Source: Bacteroidota bacterium
Lineage (GTDB): Bacteria > Bacteroidota > Bacteroidia > Bacteroidales > Dysgonomonadaceae
Length of the DNA: 40,341 nt
NCBI GenBank assembly: GCA_023399295.1
Contig: JAEWQF010000013.1
Span: 1 to 40,341 of the forward strand
Direction: 5' to 3'
The translations under genes were made by a program, and so were the position numbers. The notes under the pieces were generated by a model. The model was not told where the DNA came from and did not search any database. It saw only the letters and a list, made by a program, of their open reading frames with translations. Positions 16,927-26,200 of this stretch are shown here, piece by piece. Every line of letters begins with the position of its first letter. Positions within the stretch are counted from its first letter, which is position 1.

Positions 16927-18390
16927 TTACAAATCAGTAATCAGCTGGTACTTTGGCACCAATGACTTCATGATGGTCCATCCCAGTAGATAGGCGATGG
17001 CGCAGAAGATGAAGATGATGAAATAGCCGGATTCGATTCCTTCATAACCCAGGAATTTCATGTTGGTATTCGCTGTATGGTCGAACAGCATGCCGGAGCT
17101 CTTGTTGATGAAGAAAGAGCCCACACCGCCGGCCATACCGCCGATACCGGTGATCGTACCCACCGCATGTTTCGGGAACATGTCACTCACTGTGGTGAAG
17201 ATGTTGGCCGACCAGGACTGGTGTGCGGCGGCAGCGATACCGATGATGATCACCGGGAGCCATACCGACAGACCTCCCAATGGTTGGGCAAAGAGGATCA
17301 GCAGAGGGAAGAAGGCAAAGAGCAGCATGGCCCGCATCCGTCCCTGGTAGGGATCCAGCTTTTTCTTGTTCATAAAGTAAGCAGGAAAATAACCGGCTGC
17401 AAAAACGGAGATCATTGAGATGGCATATACTACGAAAACATGTGGTGCGCTCTGGGTGGAATCCAGCCCATACACAGCACTCAGGTATGCCGGGATCCAG
17501 AAAAGCAGGAACCACCACACTCCGTCGGTCAAAAATTTGCCCACCGCAAACGACCAGGTCTGTTTGTATTGGAATGCCTTTTTGAAGGATACTTTCCTGC
17601 CGGCATCTGCATCAACCTGAACTCTTCCTTCAATGGCATCGGTGGCGTCATCCTGGTTGATATAAGCCAACTCCAGTGCATTCACTTTCTTGTTTTGTTC
17701 CGGCTTGTGGTAGATGAAGACCCAGAAGCCCATCCAGATGAAGCCGAGGGCACCGATGACGATAAAAGCCATCTCCCAGCCCCATGCCTTGGCAATAAAG
17801 GGGATGGTGAGGGGTGCCAGCAGGGCCCCGATCTGGGCACCCGAATTGAAGATGCTGGTGGCATACGCCCTGTCTTTCTTTGGGAAGTATTCGGCTGTGG
17901 CCTTGATGGCGGCGGGGAAGTTGCCTGCCTCACCGAGTGCCAGCACCAGTCGGGCAAACACGAAAAGGGTAACACTTACTGAGACCACCATCGACAGATC
18001 GCCAACGGTGCCAATGGCCTCACGGGCTCCCAGGAAACTGGTGGTCCACTCGCCTGCCACGATGCCGGAGGTAAGCAGTCCGCAGAAAGCATGGATGATG
18101 GCGCCAAAGGACCATACACCGATTGCCCAGAGGAATCCCTTCTTGGTATCCATCCAGTCCACGAATTTTCCGGCGAATAGCATGGAGATGGCATAGAAAA
18201 TGGAGAAGAGTCCGGTGATGGTTCCGTAGTCACTGTTGCTCCAGTGAAACTCGGGTGCGATAAAGTCGGCCCAGGTGAGTGAGAGTACCTGCCTGTCGAG
18301 GTAGTTGACGGTGGTGGCCATAAAGAGCATGACCACGATTGTCCATCGCTGGTTGGTCATCTTTGCATTTCCATGTTGTAAATTGCTCAT
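16927..18390 (-). CDS. exuT: Hexuronate transporter, MFS anion:cation symporter family (ExuT-like)
   Basis: 487 aa with about 12 membrane segments. The start region NQRWTIVVMLFMATTVNYLDRQVLSL and the segment LALGEAGNFPAAIKATAEYFPKKDRAYATSIFNSGAQIGALLAP are those of ExuT/GudP-type MFS carriers, where GEAGNFPA is the usual signature. Such carriers bring galacturonate or glucuronate in with protons. It is the last gene of the uronate operon, 19 bp after kdgA, which supports a uronate or unsaturated-uronate cargo. It is somewhat longer than E. coli ExuT (about 430-470), with an inserted stretch around residue 110-140 (GEWTTSFLGAREAIGTVGD). Exact cargo cannot be read. Confidence 0.85.
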   Translation of the reverse strand: MSNLQHGNAKMTNQRWTIVVMLFMATTVNYLDRQVLSLTWADFIAPEFHWSNSDYGTITGLFSIFYAISMLFAGKFVDWMDTKKGFLWAIGVWSFGAIIHAFCGLLTSGIVAGEWTTSFLGAREAIGTVGDLSMVVSVSVTLFVFARLVLALGEAGNFPAAIKATAEYFPKKDRAYATSIFNSGAQIGALLAPLTIPFIAKAWGWEMAFIVIGALGFIWMGFWVFIYHKPEQNKKVNALELAYINQDDATDAIEGRVQVDADAGRKVSFKKAFQYKQTWSFAVGKFLTDGVWWFLLFWIPAYLSAVYGLDSTQSAPHVFVVYAISMISVFAAGYFPAYFMNKKKLDPYQGRMRAMLLFAFFPLLILFAQPLGGLSVWLPVIIIGIAAAAHQSWSANIFTTVSDMFPKHAVGTITGIGGMAGGVGSFFINKSSGMLFDHTANTNMKFLGYEGIESGYFIIFIFCAIAYLLGWTIMKSLVPKYQLITDL

Positions 18391-18409
18391 AATTTTTCTG
18401 ATATTTGGT

Positions 18410-19084
18410 TTATGTGTGTGTTATATTTTTCACGATTGAGAGACTCCTCCGGCACAATGCGGTAATTTTCTCCCACTCCCCGTTTTTCATCACCTCTTTG
18501 GGGAACAGGTTCGAACCCATCCCCACGGCGGTGACGCCCGCTTTGAACCAGGCGGAGAGATTCTCTTCAGTCGGTTCCACGCCTCCGGTGACCATGATCT
18601 TGGTCCAGGGCATGGGGCCTTTGATGTTTTTCACGAAGGAGGGGCCTCCCACATCGCCACCGGGGAACACCTTCACGATTTCGGCACCCAGCTCCTGTGC
18701 CAGGCCTATCTCGCTGGTGGTGGCACAGCCGGGTGAGTAGGCGATCTGCCGGCGGTTGCATACTTTGAAGATCTCGGCATTCAGCAACGGGCCTACCACG
18801 AAGTTGGCTCCCAGCTGGATATAGAGCGCGGCGGTAGGGGCATCCACGAGGGAGCCGATACCGAGGATCATCTCGGGGCACTCCTTGTCGGCCCATTTCA
18901 CCAGCTCGGCAAACACCTCGTGGGCGAAATCGCCCCGGTTGGTAAACTCGAAGGCGCGAATACCGCCCTCGTAGCATGCCTTCACCACCTTTCTTGCCAC
19001 TTCGGCATCGGCATGGTAAAAGACAGGGACGATGCCGGTCTCCTCGATTGTCTGGTATACTTTAAGTCTTGAAAATTTGGACAT
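18410..19084 (-). CDS. kdgA: 2-keto-3-deoxy-6-phosphogluconate (KDPG) aldolase
   Basis: 224 aa, cytosolic. It is a class I aldolase of the KDPG/KHG family: GIVPVFYHADAEVARKVV, FEFTNRG, GIGSLVDAPTA, NFVVGPLLNAEI, AYSPGCATTSEIGLA and EIVKVFPGG, where Lys138 is the Schiff-base lysine, then MVTGGVEPTEENL. It cleaves KDPG to pyruvate and glyceraldehyde 3-phosphate (EC 4.1.2.14). The gene follows kdgK after a 92-bp gap that holds a heptamer repeat, and it precedes the exuT-like gene. It completes the uronate route in this operon. Confidence 0.92.
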   Translation of the reverse strand: MSKFSRLKVYQTIEETGIVPVFYHADAEVARKVVKACYEGGIRAFEFTNRGDFAHEVFAELVKWADKECPEMILGIGSLVDAPTAALYIQLGANFVVGPLLNAEIFKVCNRRQIAYSPGCATTSEIGLAQELGAEIVKVFPGGDVGGPSFVKNIKGPMPWTKIMVTGGVEPTEENLSAWFKAGVTAVGMGSNLFPKEVMKNGEWEKITALCRRSLSIVKNITHT

Positions 19085-19090
19085 GATAAT

Positions 19091-19125
19091 TAGCTATTAG
19101 CTGTAAGCGATAAGCTTTAAGCAGT
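19091..19125. repeat. Five-copy 7-bp tandem repeat (degenerate WAGCNNT) between kdgK and kdgA
   Basis: Consecutive 7-mers read TAGCTAT, TAGCTGT, AAGCGAT, AAGCTTT, AAGCAGT. Every unit keeps AGC at positions 2-4 and T at position 7. The array fills the spacer between kdgK (ends 19177) and kdgA (starts 19084, minus strand) inside an operon that is otherwise tightly packed. Similar AGCTNNT-type heptamer strings are known to me from intergenic spots of other Bacteroidota, but their function is not established. Confidence 0.6.
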
Positions 19126-19176
19126 TTCTATTTAGGTAAATATCGGTTGGTAGTCAGAAGACAGTGAATCCTCGAA

Positions 19177-20214
19177 TCATCTTACCACCCGGCCTGAGCC
19201 ATCGCCCTTCATCAGTGTCTCCACCTCGGAAGCTGTGACCAGGTTGAAGTCGCCGTAAATGGTGTGTTTGAGGCAGGATGCTGCCACTGCGAAATCGAGT
19301 GCCTGCTGGTCGTCATCCTTGTATCTCAGCAAGCCATAGATCAACCCTCCCATGAAGGAGTCGCCACCCCCCACACGGTCTACGATGTGTGTGATGTCAT
19401 AGCGGCGCGACTGGTAGAGCTTGTCAGAGTAAAGGCAACCGCCCCAAGTGTTGTGGTTGGCATTGATGGAACCGCGCAAGGTGATGATTACCTTCTTTGC
19501 CCGGGGAAACCGCTGCATCAGTTGTGTGCAGACCGATTCGAAAGCTGCGGCATCCACCTCTCCACCGGTATGTTCAACCTCAAACCCTTCCGGCTTGATG
19601 CCGAACACCTTCTCTGCATCTTCCTCGTTGCCAAGGATCACATCGCATCCCTCCACCAGTGCCGGCATGATCTCGGATGCCTTCTTTCCGTACTTCCAGA
19701 GGTTCTTCCTATAGTTGAGGTCGCACGAGACGGTGACACCCATCTCGTTGGCGGTTTGGATCGCCTCCAGACAGGCGTCGGCTGCACCCTGTGACAAGGC
19801 CGGGGTGATGCCGGTCCAGTGGAACCAGGTGGCATCCTTCAGTATCTCCCGCCAGTTAAACATCCCTTTTTCCACCGAGGCGATGGAGGAGTGTGCCCTG
19901 TCGTAGACCACCTTTGAGGGTCGTGCCACTGCACCCGTTTCGAGGAAGTAGATGCCCACCCTTTCGCCACCGCGGAGGATCTGGTTTGTGCCTACGTTGT
20001 ATTTGCGCAAGTCAGAGATGCACCAGTCGGCGATATCGTTTTGTGGAAGACGGGTCACGAACTCCATCGGAATGCCATAATTGGCCAATGAAACGGCCAC
20101 ATTGGCCTCACCGCCGCCAAAGGTGGCGCTCAGGCTGTTCGATTGGATGAAACGCTGGTATCCGGGTGTGGCAAGACGCAACATGATCTCGCCAAAAGTG
20201 ATTACTTTTTGCAT
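19177..20214 (-). CDS. kdgK: 2-keto-3-deoxygluconate kinase (PfkB family)
   Basis: 345 aa from the ATG at 20214 (MQKVITFGEIMLRLATPG). The frame is open to an ATG at 20229, but the downstream one gives the canonical PfkB start and sits 1 bp after the stop of the preceding gene. Family motifs: FGGGEANVAVSLANYG, an NxxYRKNLWK stretch, and the C-terminal PfkB signature DRVGGGDSFMGGLIYGLL with catalytic base Asp285 in GGGD. It phosphorylates 2-keto-3-deoxygluconate to KDPG (EC 2.7.1.45) using ATP. The neighbours kduD (making the substrate) and kdgA (using the product) fix the assignment. Confidence 0.9.
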   Translation of the reverse strand: MQKVITFGEIMLRLATPGYQRFIQSNSLSATFGGGEANVAVSLANYGIPMEFVTRLPQNDIADWCISDLRKYNVGTNQILRGGERVGIYFLETGAVARPSKVVYDRAHSSIASVEKGMFNWREILKDATWFHWTGITPALSQGAADACLEAIQTANEMGVTVSCDLNYRKNLWKYGKKASEIMPALVEGCDVILGNEEDAEKVFGIKPEGFEVEHTGGEVDAAAFESVCTQLMQRFPRAKKVIITLRGSINANHNTWGGCLYSDKLYQSRRYDITHIVDRVGGGDSFMGGLIYGLLRYKDDDQQALDFAVAASCLKHTIYGDFNLVTASEVETLMKGDGSGRVVR

Positions 20215-20215
20215 C

Positions 20216-21352
20216 TTATTGAATGTCAATAATTAAAGGTTGGTCTATTTTCTCTTTTTCCGTTTTCAGGAAAGCAACCCACTCATCGAAGCTGCCGAAT
20301 CCGGCTTTGCTCCATCCCCCACCCACGTAGGAGGTATAGGATGAACCCGGTGTGATGCTGTTCAGTCCGGCATAGTGACCGTCGAACAGTTGAACCGCTT
20401 CATAACCCGCCGGCTGGATGACTGCGGTATAAATGGTACCGTTTGCTTCGTTTCCGGGTGTTTCATAGGCAATGATGCCATCCGTGTCACCGAATGTGAC
20501 TGGTGTCACACTCTCATCGGTTACGATGCCGGTGACCACGCTCAGTTTCTCCAGATCGGTATCAAAAAAGTGGGTCACCTTGTTAAAGAGGCTATAGGCA
20601 TCAAGCGAAATGATGCGCCTCTCTGTCACCGTGTTATCACCCACGGCATAGGGTTCATAAGTGAGTAGAAAGGTGAGGCGCAGTGGTCCGTTGTCGATGA
20701 TCTCGGCTGTGACGAAGTTGTCCCCCAGGCAGAGGGTGTCGTTATGGACAGGTGCAGTCATTCCAAGGCCCAGTGTTCTGCCTACCTTGTAGAAATCGAG
20801 TCCCTCGCCGTGATCCTCATGATAGGAGGCTACACCAGCCAGGTCGTCGCGATACCATTTGTCGATAATCAGCGATTCGGTCCGCTTCGCCCAAAAGTCC
20901 ATTCCGCTGCTGATCTCTCCGGTGGCCTTCAACGCAGGGCCGTAGACACGGAAAGCGGTGCGGTTGTTTTCCCAGGTGAAGTCATCCTTTCGTTCCGGGA
21001 CCAAACGTCCATATACAAGGGGCTCAAAAGAAACAGGTTCACCTTCGGTGATGCGGAATGTTGCTGTTTCGCCTGCCTTGAGAGTGACCGGGAAGATGAT
21101 CGATACGCTGTCGGTGCCATTGGTTACGAGCTGCCAGGGGAGCTGTTTCCCCTCGCCATCCACCAGGATAAGGCTTGTTTTAGCCACAGTGCCGAGCTTT
21201 TCAGCAAGGTCATCCCATGCTAATTCCACCATCTGGTTCTCTCTGTCGCCGGCACTACTGTTGTTTACTCTCAGTGTTACTTCACTTTTCTGTGTGGCAC
21301 ATCCTGCCAGTATGGTGGTCAGGAAGAGCAATGCAATCATTTTTTTCTTCAT
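20216..21352 (-). CDS. DUF4861-type lipoprotein in the uronate operon, function unassigned
   Basis: 378 aa. The leader MKKKMIALLFLTTILAGC has a perfect lipobox (LAGC, Cys18), so the protein is exported and lipid-anchored, unlike its cytosolic neighbours. The rest looks all-beta with many aromatic and acidic residues: VELAWDDLAEKLG, LPWQLVTNG, FRVYGPALKATGEISSGMDFWAKRTESLIIDKWY, YHEDHGEGLDFYKVGRTLGLG and YVGGGWSKAGFGSFDEW. This resembles DUF4861 proteins, which I know from pectin and other uronate loci. His-Glu-Asp-His within the YHEDHGEGLDFY stretch is a candidate active-site or metal-site cluster. Its gene lies between kduD and kdgK with a 1-bp gap to kdgK. I do not assign a reaction; action on an unsaturated or keto uronate outside the cytoplasm is a guess. 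Confidence 0.7.
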   Translation of the reverse strand: MKKKMIALLFLTTILAGCATQKSEVTLRVNNSSAGDRENQMVELAWDDLAEKLGTVAKTSLILVDGEGKQLPWQLVTNGTDSVSIIFPVTLKAGETATFRITEGEPVSFEPLVYGRLVPERKDDFTWENNRTAFRVYGPALKATGEISSGMDFWAKRTESLIIDKWYRDDLAGVASYHEDHGEGLDFYKVGRTLGLGMTAPVHNDTLCLGDNFVTAEIIDNGPLRLTFLLTYEPYAVGDNTVTERRIISLDAYSLFNKVTHFFDTDLEKLSVVTGIVTDESVTPVTFGDTDGIIAYETPGNEANGTIYTAVIQPAGYEAVQLFDGHYAGLNSITPGSSYTSYVGGGWSKAGFGSFDEWVAFLKTEKEKIDQPLIIDIQ

Positions 21353-21414
21353 CGCTACTGTATGAAATTAATTCAATCCTCACATAGGGGAGGTTGAGAT
21401 TGTGAACTATTCGG

Positions 21415-22206
21415 TTAAGGTTGCTTGCCGATATAGGCCAGGATGCCACCATCCACGTAGAGAATGTGGCCATTCACGAAGTTGGAAGCGTCGGATGCAA
21501 GGAAGATAGCCGGTCCCATCAGGTCTTCCGGTGTTCCCCATCGAGCAGCCGGTGTTTTGGCTATGATGAACGAGTCGAAAGGATGGGGTTTGCCGTCGGC
21601 CTGTTTCTCCCGTAGGGGAGCGGTCTGCGGGGTAGCGATGTATCCCGGTCCGATGCCGTTGCACTGGATGTTGTGTTCACCATATTCGGAACAGATATTC
21701 TTGGTGAGCATCTTCAGGCCTCCCTTAGCGGCTGCATAAGCCGATACTGTCTCGCGACCCAGTTCGCTCATCATGGAGCAGATATTGATGATCTTGCCGT
21801 GACCCTTTTTGATCATGTGGGGGATCACTGCCTTGGAGACGATGAATGGGCCGTTCAGGTCGATGTCGATCACCTGCCGGAAGTCGGCTGCGCTCATCTC
21901 ATGCATCGGGATTCGTTTGATGATGCCGGCGTTGTTCACCAGGATGTCAATTACCCCTACCTCATTGGTAACGCGTGCCACGAAATCGTTTACCTGATCT
22001 TCGTTGGTCACGTCACAGACATAACCGTGTGCCGTGATGCCACTCGCCTTATAGTTGGCCACACCCTTGTCCACCAGCTCCTGGTTGATGTCGTTGAAGA
22101 CGATGGTGGCACCTGCCTCAGCCATGGCGGTGGCCATGGCAAATCCTATTCCGTAGGATGCTCCGGTGACCAGAGCGATCTTACCTTCCAATGAAAAATT
22201 GACCAT
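21415..22206 (-). CDS. kduD: 2-deoxy-D-gluconate/2-keto-3-deoxygluconate dehydrogenase (SDR, KduD-type)
   Basis: 263 aa short-chain dehydrogenase. The coenzyme loop TGASYGIG is near the N-terminus, NNAG in the middle, and the catalytic pair is Tyr157 and Lys161 in SAYAAAKGG. The C-terminal YVDGGILAYIGKQP is typical of the gluconate 5-dehydrogenase/KduD subgroup. On its own it could be read as gluconate 5-dehydrogenase, but with kduI 9 bp upstream and kdgK nearby it is best taken as KduD, which reduces 2,5-diketo-3-deoxygluconate to 2-keto-3-deoxygluconate with NAD(P)H (EC 1.1.1.127). Confidence 0.88.
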   Translation of the reverse strand: MVNFSLEGKIALVTGASYGIGFAMATAMAEAGATIVFNDINQELVDKGVANYKASGITAHGYVCDVTNEDQVNDFVARVTNEVGVIDILVNNAGIIKRIPMHEMSAADFRQVIDIDLNGPFIVSKAVIPHMIKKGHGKIINICSMMSELGRETVSAYAAAKGGLKMLTKNICSEYGEHNIQCNGIGPGYIATPQTAPLREKQADGKPHPFDSFIIAKTPAARWGTPEDLMGPAIFLASDASNFVNGHILYVDGGILAYIGKQP

Positions 22207-22215
22207 TGTGCGTTG

Positions 22216-23058
22216 TTATTTTAAGTCCGTAATCTTGTAAAAATCCTGATCACCATAGTCCAGGTTCTCGCCACCCATACCCCAGATGAAGGTGTAATTG
22301 CAGGTGGCAGCGCCGGCGTGGATCGACCATTCAGGGGAGAGCACGGCCTGATCGCCCTTCATCCAGATGTGACGGGTCTCCTCGGCTTCACCCATGAAGT
22401 GGCAGACAGCCTGATCGTCAGGTACCTCAAAGTAGAAGTATGCCTCCATCCTGCGAGAGTGGACATGTGCCGGCATGGTGTTCCAGACGCTGCCGGTAGC
22501 CAGTTCAGTCATCCCCATTTGCAGCTGGCAGGTGGGGAGTACCTGGTTGACAATCATCTTGTTGATGTTACGGTGGTTGGATCCCTCCAGGGAACCCATC
22601 TCGGCTACCACCGCATCGTCCTTTGTTACCTTCTTGTCGGGATAGTTTTTATGTGCATTGGTGGAGTTGAAGTAGAACTTGGCCGGTGTTGAAGCGTCGT
22701 CGCTTTCGAAATAAACCTCCCGTTCACTGGAGCCGAGATAGAGTGCTTCCTTGTAGTCGAGAGTGAAAACGGTCTCTCCCACTTTTACCTTTCCTTTTCC
22801 ACCTACGTTGAAAATCCCAAGCTCGCGTCGGCAGAGGAAGCTGGGTTGTTTGAGCGGGTCGATGGCTTCCAGGTGCAGTGATTCACTGACCGGCATGGCG
22901 CCACCCACGATCATGCGGTCGTACATGGAGTATACCATGTTCACCTCATCGGCAGCAAAGAGCTTTCCAATCAGAAAATCCCGACGCAGACGCTGCGTGT
23001 CGTACGATTTGGCATCCTCCGGATGTGCGGCATAGCGCAATTCATAATTTGTCTTCAT
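22216..23058 (-). CDS. kduI: 5-keto-4-deoxyuronate isomerase
   Basis: 280 aa, cytosolic cupin, close to the 278 aa of the E. coli enzyme. The metal ligands are in place: His198 and His200 in PAHVHSRRMEAYFYF, Glu205, and His247 in EWSIHAG, all offset by two from the E. coli positions. Other family stretches are YAAHPEDAKSYDT, LRRDFLIGKLF and RRELGIFNVGG. It converts 4-deoxy-5-keto-uronate, formed spontaneously from unsaturated uronates, to 2,5-diketo-3-deoxygluconate (EC 5.3.1.17). First gene of the uronate operon, with a promoter and palindrome directly upstream. GH28/GH105 enzymes encoded at the right of the window supply related substrates. Confidence 0.93.
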   Translation of the reverse strand: MKTNYELRYAAHPEDAKSYDTQRLRRDFLIGKLFAADEVNMVYSMYDRMIVGGAMPVSESLHLEAIDPLKQPSFLCRRELGIFNVGGKGKVKVGETVFTLDYKEALYLGSSEREVYFESDDASTPAKFYFNSTNAHKNYPDKKVTKDDAVVAEMGSLEGSNHRNINKMIVNQVLPTCQLQMGMTELATGSVWNTMPAHVHSRRMEAYFYFEVPDDQAVCHFMGEAEETRHIWMKGDQAVLSPEWSIHAGAATCNYTFIWGMGGENLDYGDQDFYKITDLK

Positions 23059-23104
23059 ATATTGAATATTTGATGATGATTTGAACTTGTATCACGAAGC
23101 AGGG

Positions 23105-23135
23105 CAAATTTACAATTTTTTTTTGCCACCTCAAA
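23105..23135 (-). promoter_or_regulatory. Bacteroides-type promoter of the kduI operon
   Basis: On the minus strand a TTTG (-33 box, plus coordinates 23132-23135) is followed after exactly 19 nt by TAAATTTG (23105-23112), a full match to the TAnnTTTG -7 box. The predicted start of transcription is at about 23098, giving a leader of about 40 nt before the kduI ATG at 23058. The spacer contains a run of nine A (minus strand). Seen directly: the boxes and spacing. Promoter function is inferred from the known Bacteroides sigma-ABfr consensus. Confidence 0.7.
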
Positions 23136-23157
23136 ACAAACACATTGTTTTGAGGTG
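23127..23157. promoter_or_regulatory. Perfect 13-bp inverted repeat over the kduI -33 box (candidate operator)
   Basis: Arms CACCTCAAAACAA (23127-23139) and TTGTTTTGAGGTG (23145-23157) are perfectly complementary around ACACA. The left arm contains the -33 box of the kduI promoter. No T-run follows on either strand in the direction that would make it a terminator (a T-run precedes it on the plus strand). A dimeric repressor or activator site is the simplest reading. Confidence 0.55.
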
Positions 23158-23283
23158 CTCTTCAACCATTTGTCAATCATTCCTATTTCGCATCTCCATG
23201 CGAGGGTTGGATAGAGCCCGGGAAGTGACCTCGTAAGTCGATCATTTGGCGCGATAGATACCAAGCGAAACATGATTCGAAAA

Positions 23284-26200
23284 TTATTTGTTTTCACCGC
23301 TTCTGTATTGTGTAGGTGTCACGCCAAACTGCTTTTTAAAAGACTTGCTGAAGTAATCGGGATCGTTGAATCCCACCTCGTATGCAATTTCCGCTACGTT
23401 CATCTCAGTGTTGTTCAGCAGTTCCGTCGCTTTTTTGAGACGGATGATGCGAAAATATTCGTTGGGTGAGTAGTTGGTGATCCCTTTGATCTTTTTGTAA
23501 AAGAGGGTTCTGCCCATGTTTGTCTCTTTCGCAAAATCATCTACCGAAAACTGTGTATCCCTCAGGTGAGATGCCATCACCGCATGTATTTTCTCAATGA
23601 AAAGCCTGTCTTTCTCGGATGCCTGCATGGGGATGGCACCTGCCATTCCCGGTTCATGTGCAAACTTGTATTGCAGCTTCTCCCGCTGTTCAATCAATTT
23701 GCGAATGCGGGTGATCAGGTATTGGATGCTGAAAGGTTTGGTGATGTAGGCGTCCGCACCCGCGTCAATCCCCTCAAGCTGGTGTTCAGGCGATGAGTAG
23801 GCGGTAAGCAGTATGACTGGAATGTGACTGGTTTCAAAATCCTCCTTGATCTTCCTTGTCACCTCGTAACCATTCATTTCAGGCATCATCACATCACAGA
23901 CGATCAGATCGGGAGATGATTCAATTGATAGTTCCAGTCCACGCAGACCGTTGGATGCGGACGACAACTCGAAATAGAGACTCAGCCTCTCTTCCAGGAA
24001 CGATCTGATCTCTTCGTCATCCTCAATCAGCAGGATCTTCTGTTTAGGACCCTGGAGCCGATGAGCCGAATCCGGATCACCACATCTGTTTTCGGTTGTC
24101 GATACAGGCTCTTCTGTCGTCTCTGATGCTGAAACGATTCGATCTGCAGGAAGAGGACGGGTGTGGTTGTGTTCGTTAAGCTCCATGCTGAAGGGGAGGG
24201 TGAGCGTAAAGCTGGCTCCCGACCATTCAGAATCACTATACTCGATGCTGCCATTGAGCAATCTCGCCAGCTCGGCTGAGAGGTGTAGGCCGATGCCAAT
24301 GCCGGTGGGGGTGTAGTTGATCTGTTTGAACCTTTGAAAAAGCAGATCCCGCTTGTCGACGGGTATGCCGACACCCGAATCGGATACGGTTACCCTGCAT
24401 CGCCTCTCCTGTTCGTTGAAAGCGATCTCCATCTTGATCTGACCCTGTTGTGGCGTGTGCTTGAAGGCGTTTGACAAGAGGTTGAAGAGGATCATCTCCA
24501 CCTTACCCTTATCGGTAAAGATCATCCTGCTATCTGCCGATGACTGGAAGGTATATGCAATCTCCTTTTTGACTGCCGTCTCGGTGAAAATGTCATGTAT
24601 CTCGCGCAGAAAGCCCACCATGTCAATCTTTTCGGGTCGCAGATCCAACTCCTCATGCTGCATCTTCCGGAACTCGAGTAACTGGTCAATCAGCCGCATC
24701 AGCTTTTCAGAGCTTTTCTTCAGTGTGTCGACCTGCTTCTTCAGCACCGGCGTGAGCTGCTGCTCATAGATGCTTTCAATGCTGCCTCGAATAAGGGTAA
24801 GGGGTGTTCTGAACTCATGTGAGATATTGGTGAAGAAATGTAGCCGGTGGGCAGTCATTTTCTTTTCAACAATGATCTCATTGTTTAGCCGGTTCATCTT
24901 CATCAGGGTGATGACTGCCACGTAGAGCAACAAGAAACCTGTGACCAGGTAGAGGATCACCGCCTTGGGTGATTGCCAGAATGGGGGGCTGATGACGATC
25001 TCAAGCACTTTTTCGGGATTGTCCATCCTGTTGGATACGTTCTTCACCCTGAACCGGTATCTTCCCGGTGGCACATTCTTATAGGTGGCCACGTTGTGTT
25101 GTGTGATCGGATTCCACTCCTTGTCGTAGTTCTCCAGGATATAGGTGTATCTGCTCGCTTGTAACTCCTGGTAGTTGAGTGAGGAGAACGCGATCGAGAA
25201 CGCGTTCTGGTTGTGCCGCAGGTCAATGTGACCCGTTTGGGTAATGCTCTCGGTCAACGGTGTCTCCCGGCTGTCGGGTGAGACCTTCATCCCATTGATG
25301 CTCAGACTGGTCAACAGCGTTGAGAGCGGCTCATCTTTTTTTTCAAACGCTTCCGGTTCAATCACATAAAGACCGCTGTAGCTTCCAAACAGCAGTGTTC
25401 CGTTGGCTCTTCGCAACGCAACCGACTCCGAGAAGTAATCGCTCTCCCAGCGGTCAACGAAATTGTAGTTCTCAAAAAACCCGTCATCCGCATCATATTT
25501 GGAGAGACCGCTTTCGGTGGTGATCCATAACTTACGGTGCTGATCTTCCACGATTGCCTGGATGATGTTGTTTGTCAGGCCATTCTCCGTGGTGTAGTGC
25601 GTGAAGTGGTATCGCTCTCCAGGTGATCTCCTGGTTGCCAGATTGATGCCACCGCCCCCCGTGCCAAGCCAGATGCGGCCGGCGTGGTCCTCATAGAGTG
25701 TTTTTACAATATTGTTGTTCAGCGATTTCGGATCTTTCTTGTCGAAGAAGTACCATTCGTAACGGGTCTCCTCCTCTAACAGGCTGTCGGGATGAAAGAG
25801 GACCACCCCGTTTTCGCCACCCGACCAGATGTAACCATTCCTGTCCTGTATCAGGGATCTGATCTGTCTTTGTCTCTCTGAGATGTGGTTGAACCTGCGG
25901 CTGCGCAGCGTACCATTCTCCCACGTGCAAAGAAACAGACCGTTGCCAAAGGAGCCGATCCACATGCGTCCCTTGCTGTCACAAAGCATTGCATAAATGC
26001 TGTTGTCGCCGGCATCACGCTCTAGCGAAAGAAGGTAGCAAAAGCTCCTGCCCGAAAAATCACCTGCCGGGAAGATTCTCAATCCATCTCCCTTGGTGCC
26101 CATCCAGATGTTTCCATCGCGATCAGCCTGGATGGTATAGATACCCTTTTGCATCCCGCTGAAGAGATCCCTTCTGTTCCAAATGCTGTCATATGCGTAG

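Noticed and set aside
23127..23157. Palindrome before kduI as an intrinsic terminator
   Set aside because: The T-run is on the wrong side for plus-strand transcripts, and minus-strand transcripts would have an A-run after the stem. It also overlaps a good promoter.
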